Of a stretch of 64,000 nucleotides of DNA, positions 32,050 to 39,543 are shown in pieces. Position 1 is the first letter of the stretch. Each line of letters opens with the position of its first letter. The stretch is from CAYHGX01 sp964356355 (GTDB lineage: Bacteria; Patescibacteriota; Gracilibacteria; UBA1369; LOWO2-01-FULL-3), in the NCBI GenBank assembly GCA_964356355.1, contig CAYHGX010000001.1:1-64000 (forward strand), written 5' to 3'. Under the pieces are notes generated by a model. That model saw only the letters and a list, made by a program, of their open reading frames with translations. It searched no databases and had not been told where the DNA came from. Both the position numbers and the translations under genes were made by a program.

Positions 32050-32826
32050 ATGAAAAACATGATTTTAAAAATACTTGCTCTAGGTGCCTATATCGCCATG
32101 GTTGTTGTAAACTTTTTGGCCAATAGCCTGCCGATAAATAACCGGTCAACAGGCGATATATCAGATGCCTATCCCAATCTTTTTGCGCCGGCTGGTCTGA
32201 CTTTTTCTATTTGGGGATTGATTTATCTTTTACTTGGGGGTTATGTGATGTACCAGTTTGTAAAGAAGGATCAGAAAACAGAAGGGCTCTTAAAAAAGAT
32301 CAATCCTTTATTTATAGCCACATCACTTGCCAATATTTCGTGGATATTTTCATGGCACTATGATTTTATTGGTCTTTCAGTGTTCATTATGGCGTCATTG
32401 CTGTTTCTTCTTATTAAGATCGCCGATATTTTGCGCAAGGAGCAATTTACTTCGCTGGAAAAACTTTTGATCTGGGCTCCTTTTAGCATTTATTTTGGCT
32501 GGATCACTGTAGCTTCAATTGCCAATATTACGGTGTTTTTGGTGAGTATCGGTTGGAACGGATTCGGTATCGCGGATTTTGTGTGGACAAGTATTATTTT
32601 GCTTGTTGGTGCGGCTATTGGGCTATTGCGGATGCATAAAGATAAGAATATTGCCTATGGGTTGGTACTTGTGTGGGCGTATCTAGGAATACTTCTAAAG
32701 CACTTATCAGCCGATGGTTTTAATGGACAGTATCCCAGCATTATCGCCACGATCATTGCGTGTTTGATCTTCTTTGTGGTGTTTTTGGGAAGAATGATTT
32801 ATAAGCCTTTAAGTTCTACTATCTAA
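32050..32826 (+). CDS. TspO/tryptophan-rich sensory protein-like membrane protein
   Basis: 258 residues with about seven hydrophobic spans. The N-terminal half has NNRSTGDISDAYPNLFAPAGLTFSIWGLIYLLLGGYVMYQ, which matches the TspO/MBR-related family whose longer bacterial members have a FxPAGxTFxIWGxIYLLL signature. Spans follow at about 8-26, 52-72, 90-106, 112-128, 142-168, 178-196 and 208-246. Classical TspO proteins bind porphyrins and cholesterol-like ligands, but these longer relatives are of unknown function. It follows the DHFR-like gene by 4 bp and precedes a small membrane protein by 11 bp. Confidence 0.75.
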   Translation: MKNMILKILALGAYIAMVVVNFLANSLPINNRSTGDISDAYPNLFAPAGLTFSIWGLIYLLLGGYVMYQFVKKDQKTEGLLKKINPLFIATSLANISWIFSWHYDFIGLSVFIMASLLFLLIKIADILRKEQFTSLEKLLIWAPFSIYFGWITVASIANITVFLVSIGWNGFGIADFVWTSIILLVGAAIGLLRMHKDKNIAYGLVLVWAYLGILLKHLSADGFNGQYPSIIATIIACLIFFVVFLGRMIYKPLSSTI

Positions 32827-32837
32827 TTCTGCAAATT

Positions 32838-33281
32838 ATGAAAGAAACCAAATGGAAATTCATCACTTATACAATAGCTAGTGCATTAAGCGGTTTGATT
32901 TTTGCTTATATTGGAATATACCTAAGCGACAACGGTTATTGTAGTGATGCATGGGATATTTGTTTGGGAAGTTATGCAATGAGAGGGATTTTAATTGGTA
33001 CTGTAATAGGAGCTATTGTTATCTCAAAAATCAAAATAGATAACTTTAAAAAAGCATTCAAAAAGATATTGTTATGTGTGCTTTTTGTTTTTCTGGTTGT
33101 TGGAGTGGTGTTCTCGTCTCCACCGATTGAAGGAATTGGTGAAAGCGGATTTATGGCTTCCTTCATGAATGATTTTTCTATTTTTGCACCTGTAAGTCTA
33201 TTTCTAATGGCGGCTTCATTTGTGCCGGCATCTATTATTAGCTTAGCGATTACTTACTGGGTAAAGAATAAACGACAATAG
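32838..33281 (+). CDS. Small four-span membrane protein, unknown function
   Basis: 147 residues with four predicted spans (about 9-27, 46-66, 74-94 and 113-138) and short polar links, one of which holds CSDAWDICLG with two cysteines on the probable outer side. I do not recognise the family. It is packed between the TspO-like gene and a LysE exporter gene (5 bp), so it probably belongs to the same unit. Confidence 0.6.
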   Translation: MKETKWKFITYTIASALSGLIFAYIGIYLSDNGYCSDAWDICLGSYAMRGILIGTVIGAIVISKIKIDNFKKAFKKILLCVLFVFLVVGVVFSSPPIEGIGESGFMASFMNDFSIFAPVSLFLMAASFVPASIISLAITYWVKNKRQ

Positions 33282-33286
33282 GGACT

Positions 33287-33916
33287 ATGGACCTAAATTT
33301 TTTTATTAAAGGCTTTGTCATCGGATTAACAATAGCCGCGTCTATTGGGCCGATTGGGATATTGTGTATTCGGAGAAGCTTGGCGAATGGATATTGGTCA
33401 GGATTTTTTAGTGGGATGGGGGCGGCGACTGCTGATGGATTTTATGGTGCGGTGGCGGCTTTTGGGCTCACTTTTATTTCATCTTTTTTGGTGGAGCAGC
33501 AAATGTGGTTTCGAATTATTGGAGTGATTTTTCTGACATATTTGGGTGTGAAAATCTTTATTGCGAAGCCTAAGGAGGGTGAGATACGAAAAGTTGAAAG
33601 CAAAGGGCTTCTTAATGATTATTTATCAATACTTCTTCTTACGATTGTTAATCCGATGACGATTTTGATGTTTACGGCGGTGTTTGCAGGCATTGGATTG
33701 GCTCAAGAATCGGGAGATTATCTTTCGGCTTCAATGCTTACTCTTGGTGTATTTGCTGGATCCGCTTTTCTTTACCTGTTGTTGAGTGTGATTTTTGGAG
33801 TGTTTGGGAAAAAGTTGAAATCGAATATTATAGTTTGGGTGAATAGAATTTCTGGGGCGATAATTATTGGTTTCGCGATTGTTACAATTATTTCTTTGAT
33901 TAAATTTTTTATATGA
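33287..33916 (+). CDS. LysE/RhtB family amino-acid exporter 1
   Basis: 209 residues with six spans, the LysE/RhtB layout. The N-terminus FIKGFVIGLTIAASIGPIGILCIRRSLANG carries the conserved GPI/P-loop motif after span 1 and the R-x-x-L-x-x-G segment. SILLLTIVNPMTILMFTAVFAGIGL matches the NP-x-T motif of span 4. These exporters remove amino acids or other small compounds by proton exchange. The 3' end overlaps the DUF2000 gene by 4 bp (ATGA), so the two are translated together. A second exporter of the same family lies at 35272-35898. Confidence 0.88.
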   Translation: MDLNFFIKGFVIGLTIAASIGPIGILCIRRSLANGYWSGFFSGMGAATADGFYGAVAAFGLTFISSFLVEQQMWFRIIGVIFLTYLGVKIFIAKPKEGEIRKVESKGLLNDYLSILLLTIVNPMTILMFTAVFAGIGLAQESGDYLSASMLTLGVFAGSAFLYLLLSVIFGVFGKKLKSNIIVWVNRISGAIIIGFAIVTIISLIKFFI

Positions 33917-34344
33917 CTACCCTCCCAGACGAAAATTCGAAAAGATTTATTGCTGTTCTCAATAAGAAAGTGGAGCCGGGGCGTGTGATGAATGCGCTGG
34001 GGCATATGGCGGCGGGGTTGGCTGGTGCGTCTGGAAAGGCTAAGGAGATGTGTTTTTTGCAGTATGTAGATAACAATGGCGGGGTTCATTCAAGTATTTC
34101 GCATTATCCTTTTATTGTGCTGAAGGCTGATAATTCAAACAAGATTCGCACAGTGCGTAATGAGTGTTTGGAGCGAAGTATTCCGTTTACTGATTTTACG
34201 AGTACAATGACTGTTGGTACTTCGCAGGAGCAGATGGATGCCACGAGATCTACTGCTGAGGAGGAGCTGGAATACTGGGGGATTGTGATGTTTGGCGGGA
34301 CTGAGGAGCTGAGGGAATTTACGGGAAAATTTTCGTTGTATTAG
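33913..34344 (+). CDS. DUF2000 family protein (PTH2-like fold)
   Basis: 143 residues. The KRFIAVLNKKVEPGRVMNALGHMAAGLAGA start and the central GGVHSSISHYPFIVLKADNSNKIR match DUF2000 proteins, a family with a peptidyl-tRNA-hydrolase-2-like fold and unknown substrate. The opening overlaps the LysE gene by 4 bp. It is followed by a 59-residue peptide gene and an amidotransferase. Relatives often sit beside LysE exporters, so a role with an exported amino acid or peptide is possible. Confidence 0.8.
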   Translation: MTTLPDENSKRFIAVLNKKVEPGRVMNALGHMAAGLAGASGKAKEMCFLQYVDNNGGVHSSISHYPFIVLKADNSNKIRTVRNECLERSIPFTDFTSTMTVGTSQEQMDATRSTAEEELEYWGIVMFGGTEELREFTGKFSLY

Positions 34345-34365
34345 TGTTTAATTAACAAACTATAT

Positions 34366-34545
34366 ATGAATTCAAAACTTCAGAGTGCACTTGCGGAATT
34401 AGGTAGGGCAGGGGCAAAGGGTTTGACGAGTCCGTCTGTTGTTGAGGTAGCAAAGGATGGATCTACTTGGAGCGGTAAAAAGTCTGATGGTGGAATGTGG
34501 AGTATTACAAAAAATAGTGAGAGCAGTTATAACTGTATGTGTTGA
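34366..34545 (+). CDS. 59-residue peptide, Ser/Thr/Cys-rich end, possible RiPP-like precursor
   Basis: Starts at ATG 34366 and ends with TGA at 34545, between the DUF2000 gene (21 bp upstream) and the amidotransferase gene (22 bp downstream). The N-terminal half is a helical, leader-like MNSKLQSALAELGRAGAKG. The rest (TSPSVVEVAKDGSTWSG, then GGMWSITKNSESSYNCMC) is rich in Ser, Thr, Gly and Trp and ends in Cys-Met-Cys. That is the shape of a ribosomal peptide precursor, but no lanthipeptide, radical-SAM or YcaO enzyme is nearby. Even spacing within the run of genes supports real coding. The function is not known. Confidence 0.55.
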   Translation: MNSKLQSALAELGRAGAKGLTSPSVVEVAKDGSTWSGKKSDGGMWSITKNSESSYNCMC

Positions 34546-34567
34546 AGAGAAAAAATAACTAAATAAT

Positions 34568-35284
34568 ATGAAGCTACATATCGTTGTGCATGAAAGTTTT
34601 GAAGCTCCGGGTGCAATAGCGGATTGGGCTAAAAATAAAAATCATGAAGTTCAATATACAAGGCTCTATTTGAATGAGGAGTTGCCTACGAGTGTGGATG
34701 GTTTTGATTTTCTTGTTGTAATGGGTGGGCCTCAATCTCCTGCGACGACATTGGAGGAGTGTTCTCATTTTAATGCTAAAAAGGAAATAGCCTTTATTAA
34801 AATGGCTGTGGATGGAGGAAAGGCTGTTTTGGGTGTTTGTCTTGGGGCTCAACTGATTGGTGAAGCCCTTGGGGCTGCGTTTGATCATAGTCCCAACAGG
34901 GAAATTGGAGTGTTTGATTTAACCTTAACTGAAGCTGGACACAGGGATCCTTTCTTCTTATCTTTTCCGGCAAAGTTTCCTGTTGGGCATTGGCATGGTG
35001 ATATGCCAGGGTTGACAGCTGATTCGGAAATTCTTGCTTATAGTGATGGATGTCCTCGACAAATTGTTCGATATACTCCAATTGTATATGGCTTTCAGTG
35101 TCATTTTGAATTCACACCGGAGGCGATTGAGGGCATGATTGAGAGTTGCTCAGATGAATTGGAAAGATATAAAGGCCTTCCTTATATTCAGGATGCTGCA
35201 ACTTTAAGAAGTAATGATTATAGTGGTATAAATGCCTGCTTGTTTAGGTTTTTAGATTATATTGAAAACACATGGAATATTTAG
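34568..35284 (+). CDS. Type 1 glutamine amidotransferase-like protein
   Basis: 238 residues with a complete class I glutamine amidotransferase triad: nucleophile GVCLGAQLIGEALG near residue 94, and the His-Glu pair in GFQCHFEFTPEAIEGM near residue 180. The front WAKNKNHEVQYTRLYLNEELP and FLVVMGGPQSP match GuaA-type free-standing members. These hydrolyse glutamine to supply ammonia, or act as glutamyl hydrolases, as in spermidine or gamma-glutamyl breakdown. The synthetase partner is not present. It overlaps the second LysE exporter by 13 bp, which suggests the released amino acid might be exported. Confidence 0.85.
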   Translation: MKLHIVVHESFEAPGAIADWAKNKNHEVQYTRLYLNEELPTSVDGFDFLVVMGGPQSPATTLEECSHFNAKKEIAFIKMAVDGGKAVLGVCLGAQLIGEALGAAFDHSPNREIGVFDLTLTEAGHRDPFFLSFPAKFPVGHWHGDMPGLTADSEILAYSDGCPRQIVRYTPIVYGFQCHFEFTPEAIEGMIESCSDELERYKGLPYIQDAATLRSNDYSGINACLFRFLDYIENTWNI

Positions 35285-35898
35285 CTCTTATAGGCACCGT
35301 TGCGGTGATACATTTATTGGCGGTTATGAGTCCGGGGCCGGATTTCATTATGACTTGTAAGAATGCTCTTACTTATTCGCGGAAAACGGGGATTTGGACG
35401 GCGGTTGGTTTGGGGTTTGGAATTGCGGTACATGTTTTTTATTGTTTGGCGGGTTTGGCTTTAGTGATTTCCAAGTCGATTTTGCTTTTTAACAGTATTA
35501 AATATTTGGGCGCCGCGTATTTGATTTACATTGGTTTTAAATCTTTCTTTTCTAAGTCTGCGCGAATTGAGGTAGGGGAGCAGGAGAAGAAAACTGATAT
35601 TTCCGCTTTGAATGCTGTGCGTATGGGTTTCTTGACTAATGTATTGAATCCTAAGGCCACTTTGTTCTTCTTGAGTTTGTTTACCTTGGTGATTTCTCCA
35701 GAGACGCCTTTAGTGATTATGTTGATTATGAGTGTAATAATGGTGGTGGACACTATGCTGTGGTTTTCGTTGGTGGCAATTTTCCTTTCGCAGAAGCGGG
35801 TGAGGGGAGTGTTTGAAAAGCATCAAAATGCCTTCAATAAAACTTTAGGCGGAATGTTGATGGCTCTTGGGGTGAAGGTGGCTTTGACTGAGAAGTGA
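35272..35898 (+). CDS. LysE/RhtB family amino-acid exporter 2
   Basis: 208 residues with six spans. MEYLALIGTVAVIHLLAVMSPGPDFIMTCKNALTYSRKTG carries the SPGPD-F-x-x-x-x-x-N motif of RhtB-type exporters, more canonical than the copy at 33287. VRMGFLTNVLNPKATLFFLSLFTLVI has the NPK-x-x-x-FF motif. It overlaps the amidotransferase gene by 13 bp and ends the run of co-oriented genes that began at 33287. Likely substrates are threonine, homoserine or similar, but this is only a family guess. Confidence 0.9.
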   Translation: MEYLALIGTVAVIHLLAVMSPGPDFIMTCKNALTYSRKTGIWTAVGLGFGIAVHVFYCLAGLALVISKSILLFNSIKYLGAAYLIYIGFKSFFSKSARIEVGEQEKKTDISALNAVRMGFLTNVLNPKATLFFLSLFTLVISPETPLVIMLIMSVIMVVDTMLWFSLVAIFLSQKRVRGVFEKHQNAFNKTLGGMLMALGVKVALTEK

Positions 35899-35938
35899 TA
35901 TTGGTGATAAGATTCTTTGTGAAATTTATCCCAATTAA

Positions 35939-36322
35939 ATGGCTTTAAATAAAGATGATGACGGAGTGATAAATCTGAAGTCGGCGCATGAGGAAGCTGA
36001 GTTTCGGATTAATCATATTGATGATGATTCGGAGTTGGTTGGGAGTGCGAGGGAGATGTCGATTGCGGAGTTTGAAGGGGTGGCGATGAAGCCTCACGAT
36101 AAGGTAAAAATTAAATTCGATAAATTCGTAAACCTGGTAGCGACACATGCTTACGAGGAGATTTTTGATAAACATCGGGATGAGGATGTGATTATTAGTA
36201 CCGATCTGCTTGCGGATTTGGCTAATGCACATGAGGAAAAGAGCGATAAGAAAAGTCCTATGATTTTTATTGGGGGGATACTGTTGGGTTTGGTGCTCGC
36301 GTGGATTTTACTTAAATCATAA
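35939..36322 (+). CDS. Small tail-anchored membrane protein, unknown function
   Basis: 127 residues. The N-terminal 100 residues are acidic and helical (HEEAEFRINHIDDDSELVG and FDKHRDEDVIISTDLLADLANAHEE) and should lie in the cytoplasm; the C-terminus is a hydrophobic tail (MIFIGGILLGLVLAWILLKS). I do not recognise the family. It is 2 bp before pyrH and probably co-transcribed with pyrH-frr-rseP. Confidence 0.65.
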   Translation: MALNKDDDGVINLKSAHEEAEFRINHIDDDSELVGSAREMSIAEFEGVAMKPHDKVKIKFDKFVNLVATHAYEEIFDKHRDEDVIISTDLLADLANAHEEKSDKKSPMIFIGGILLGLVLAWILLKS

Positions 36323-36324
36323 AA

Positions 36325-37044
36325 ATGGCTACAAAACTGAAATACAAAAGAATCTTGGTGAAGCTTTCCGGCGAATCTCTTGCGGGAAAGGGTGAGGGCG
36401 GAATTGATGGTGAGGCTTTGGTAGAAGTGGCAAAAAATATTCATGAGTTGGCGAAGATGGGATGCGAGGTGGGTGTAGTGATTGGTGGTGGAAATATCTG
36501 GCGGTTCCGTGATTTTAAAGATATAAAATTGGACCGTGTGACTTCTGACACGATGGGGATGATGGCGACCGTGATGAATTCTTTGGCTTTGGAAGCGGCC
36601 TTGGCCGGGTTGAAGGCCAAGGTGCGTGCGGTGAGTAGCTTTCCGGCCGAGAAGGCAATGGAAAACTATGTGCCTAAGAGAGCTCTGCATCATTTGGAAA
36701 AGGGAAGTATTTTGATTTTTGCGGGCGGCACGGGGAGTCCATTTTTTACTACTGATTCTGCCGCCGCATTACGTGCACTGGAGATGCAATGTGATGTTCT
36801 AATCAAAGCTACAAAGGTGGACTATGTTTATGATAAAGATCCAATGAAATATAAGGATGCCAAGAAGTTTGAAAAAATGACTTTTGATCAGGTGCTTGAT
36901 AAAAAGCTGGGTGTGATGGATATGACTTGCGCAGCTTTGTTGAAGGAATCTGATGTGCCGATGTTGGTGATAAATATGAGTAAGAAGGGCAATTTTGTGA
37001 AGGCTGTGAAGGGGGAAAAAGTGGGGACGTTGATTACTAAATAA
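36325..37044 (+). CDS. pyrH: Uridylate kinase
   Basis: 239 residues of the amino-acid kinase family. The enzyme phosphorylates UMP to UDP with ATP, as a hexamer in bacteria. Motifs are LVKLSGESLAGKGEGGID at the N-terminus, VVIGGGNIWR, and AGGTGSPFFTTDSAAALRALEMQCDVLIKATKVDYVYDKDP, which bind phosphates and nucleotide. The gene is followed by frr, as in most bacteria, and starts 2 bp after the tail-anchored protein gene. No Shine-Dalgarno motif precedes the ATG. Confidence 0.97.
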   Translation: MATKLKYKRILVKLSGESLAGKGEGGIDGEALVEVAKNIHELAKMGCEVGVVIGGGNIWRFRDFKDIKLDRVTSDTMGMMATVMNSLALEAALAGLKAKVRAVSSFPAEKAMENYVPKRALHHLEKGSILIFAGGTGSPFFTTDSAAALRALEMQCDVLIKATKVDYVYDKDPMKYKDAKKFEKMTFDQVLDKKLGVMDMTCAALLKESDVPMLVINMSKKGNFVKAVKGEKVGTLITK

Positions 37045-37060
37045 ATTTTAACTATCTATT

Positions 37061-37621
37061 ATGCCAGTTACCCAAATTTTGAACGATGCTGAAAAGGGGT
37101 TTGAGAAGGTGTTACACCATTTGAAAGAGGAATATTCCAGGTTGCAGGTGGGGAGAGCTTCACCGATGTTGGTTGAGCATGTAATGGTGGATGTTTATGG
37201 CAGTGTTCAGCCGCTTAAGGCTGTTGCAAGTGTGAATATCCCAGATGCTAAAACAATTCAAATTCAGCCATGGGATAGAGGAACTTTGGGAGCGATTGAA
37301 AAGGGGATTACGATGGCGGATTTGGGACTCAATCCAGTAAATGATGGTGTTTGCATTCGAATTAGTATTCCGCCGTTGACGGAAGAAAGGCGTGTGCAGT
37401 TGACCAAAACTGTGAAGAAATTGGCTGAGGATTCTAAAATTGTGATTCGTAATGAAAGACAGGATGTTCATAATAATTTTAAGAAGATGAGGACGGATAA
37501 TGCGCTTACTGAGGATGAAATGCATGGTGCTGATAAGCGGTTGCAGGACAAGGTGGATAAGGTGAATAAAGATATAGATGAGCTTTCGAAGGCAAAGGAA
37601 AAAGATGTAATGACTATTTAA
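37061..37621 (+). CDS. frr: Ribosome recycling factor
   Basis: 186 residues, the normal length. The protein splits post-termination ribosomes together with EF-G. The three-helix bundle is seen as the opening NDAEKGFEKVLHHLKEEYSRLQVGRASPMLVEHV, in which GRASP-x-x-x-E is conserved. QIQPWDRGTLGAIEKGI and IRISIPPLTEERRVQLTKTVKKLAEDSKIVIRNERQDV form domain II and the bundle. It lies 16 bp after pyrH and 7 bp before rseP. Confidence 0.97.
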   Translation: MPVTQILNDAEKGFEKVLHHLKEEYSRLQVGRASPMLVEHVMVDVYGSVQPLKAVASVNIPDAKTIQIQPWDRGTLGAIEKGITMADLGLNPVNDGVCIRISIPPLTEERRVQLTKTVKKLAEDSKIVIRNERQDVHNNFKKMRTDNALTEDEMHGADKRLQDKVDKVNKDIDELSKAKEKDVMTI

Positions 37622-37628
37622 AACAATT

Positions 37629-39230
37629 ATGGACTATATAATTACTGCTTTAGTTTTCTTTCTTATTTTCTCTGTGTTGGTTTTCGTGCATGAATTGGGA
37701 CATTTTGTGATGGCCAAGCGTGCGGGAATTAAGGTGGAGGAATTTGGGTTTGGTTTGCCTCCGAGGATTTGGGGCAAGAAAAAGGGAGAAACAATCTATT
37801 CAGTAAATTGGATTCCATTTGGTGGGTTCGTGAGAATGTTGGGAGAGGACAGTCATGATCCAAAGGCTTTAAAGAATAAGCGAAGTTTTATTGCTCAGCC
37901 GATGAGGGAGAGAGTGAAGGTTATTGTGGCAGGTGTGGTAATGAATTTCATTTTGGCGTGGGTGTTGCTTACTGTGTGTTTTTCTTTTGGAATGCAGCCA
38001 TTGCTCGGGCCCGATGACGTGTTGCCGGCGGTGGATAGTGGGCAGGTTGTGCTTCAAGAGGGAATGAAAATTAAGAGTTTAGAGGTTGGTGGATTTGCAG
38101 AGAAGGCGGGTTTTAAAATGGGTGATGTGTTTTACGGTGATCTTGATGCGGGAGTGGCTGTGCATGAGGGGGTTTACGATGTAATAAGAGGTTCTGAGAA
38201 GGCCAATGTGAGGGTTACAAAGGAGTTGGCCGAGCAATACAAGGGCAAGGAGCTTGGTGTCGCTTTTTATGACAATATAGGGTTTCCAAGGGTGAAGATT
38301 TATGATGTGCAGGCTCATACCGCTGAGTATAAGGCGGGGATGCGCTCGGGGGATGTTGTTTTAAAAGTTAATAACCATGGAGTTTATGGTGTGCAGGAGT
38401 TTGAGGAATTTACGCGTGGGGCTGGGAGTATTGATTATTTGATTTATCATAATGGTGTTGAGGAGCATTTTATTGTGGAGAAGACCAATTTGAGGTCGGT
38501 GGTGGTGTCTAGCGTTTTGGCTGGTGGGCCGGCTGATGTGGTTGGTATAAGAGAGGGCGATGTGATTGTGTCTGTGAATGGTAAAAATCTTAGTGATAGC
38601 GAGGAGTTGATTGCTTTTGTGGGGCAGCATAAAAATGAGGAGGTTGCATATGTAATAGATCGTCATGGTGAACGCGTTTTTTATCAGATGAAACCTGGTG
38701 AGGATGGGCGTATTGGGGTGTTGCTTTCTGAGTTAATAAGTTATGGAGATAAGGATGGTTTGAGTGTTTATAACAGTGCCGTTGTTTCGTCGGTGGTGGA
38801 GATTAAAAATCAACAGTATCCATTTTATGTGGCGGCTTATAAGTCTTTAGGTGAGACTTATCGGTTGTCGAAATTAACTGCAGAGATGTTTGTGGGTTTT
38901 GTGAGGGGATTTGTGGCGAGTGGGGAGGTGCCAGATTCTGTTCAGGGGCCCGTGGGGATTGCGCAGATGACTCATGTGTTCGTGCAGGAGGGTGTGATTC
39001 CTGTAATTAGGTTTATGGCTATTTTATCTTTGAGTTTGGGGGTTATTAATATTTTGCCTTTCCCGGCTTTGGATGGTGGGCGGTTATTATTTATTGTGAT
39101 TGAATTAATTATTGGTCGGCGAGTGGGGCAGAAGTTTGAAACTTATGTTCATGCTCTTGGTTATATTTTGATTCTGATTTTGATCTTAGCTGTTACTTAC
39201 AGTGATATCATTAGGTTGATTGCTGGATAG
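37629..39230 (+). CDS. rseP: Site-2 metalloprotease (RseP-like, M50)
   Basis: 533 residues. HELGH at residues 21-25 in the first span is the zinc-binding motif, and the third ligand lies in the NILPFPALDGGRLLF motif near residue 480. Between the catalytic spans lie two PDZ domains (about 115-250 and 250-370) with GFAEKAGFKMGDVF and GPADVVGIREGDVIVSVNGK as ligand loops. The family cuts membrane-bound anti-sigma factors and leftover signal peptides. The ECF anti-sigma factor at 3707-4918 is a possible substrate, though they are far apart. It ends the pyrH-frr-rseP run, and a weak terminator follows. Confidence 0.95.
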   Translation: MDYIITALVFFLIFSVLVFVHELGHFVMAKRAGIKVEEFGFGLPPRIWGKKKGETIYSVNWIPFGGFVRMLGEDSHDPKALKNKRSFIAQPMRERVKVIVAGVVMNFILAWVLLTVCFSFGMQPLLGPDDVLPAVDSGQVVLQEGMKIKSLEVGGFAEKAGFKMGDVFYGDLDAGVAVHEGVYDVIRGSEKANVRVTKELAEQYKGKELGVAFYDNIGFPRVKIYDVQAHTAEYKAGMRSGDVVLKVNNHGVYGVQEFEEFTRGAGSIDYLIYHNGVEEHFIVEKTNLRSVVVSSVLAGGPADVVGIREGDVIVSVNGKNLSDSEELIAFVGQHKNEEVAYVIDRHGERVFYQMKPGEDGRIGVLLSELISYGDKDGLSVYNSAVVSSVVEIKNQQYPFYVAAYKSLGETYRLSKLTAEMFVGFVRGFVASGEVPDSVQGPVGIAQMTHVFVQEGVIPVIRFMAILSLSLGVINILPFPALDGGRLLFIVIELIIGRRVGQKFETYVHALGYILILILILAVTYSDIIRLIAG

Positions 39231-39543
39231 GAACCTCTGAAAAACGCGCTCTACTGCGTCAACTTCGTTGCTTCCCGGCTTAAGAAAGCGGGCAAGGAAT
39301 TTTTCTACTTGCCTGTTTGGGGTGATTTGTTTTGAAGGATGATTGTGTTGTGGGGAAAATATTATGTAGTATCTGGAAATTCACTAAATGTAGTGGCAGA
39401 CGTGGTTAGTATGACAATGCATGGTGTGTGTGGCTTTGGGGGGTAATGGCCTTGTTGATCAGGTGTGATGACGATAAGATGCATTCCAAGAGAGGTTCAA
39501 AGGGCACTGAAACTCTTCAAAAGGGCATTTAAAAAATATTTCT
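39231..39543 (+). other. 313-bp region before dnaA: weak terminator and direct repeat
   Basis: After rseP a hairpin (CCCG-x-CTT with AAG-CGGG, about 39274-39292) is followed by GGAATTTTT 4 bp on, a weak terminator. Near dnaA, TTCAAAGGGCA (39496-39506) recurs as TTCAAAAGGGCA (39516-39527), two turns apart, which suggests a protein-binding site. I see no cluster of DnaA boxes (TTATNCACA) and no AT-rich unwinding element, so this does not look like an origin. Confidence 0.45.

Noticed and set aside
39339..39446. 35-codon open frame before dnaA (ending GFGG)
   Set aside because: Too short, no promoter or start context, and such frames are expected in G/T-rich DNA by chance.
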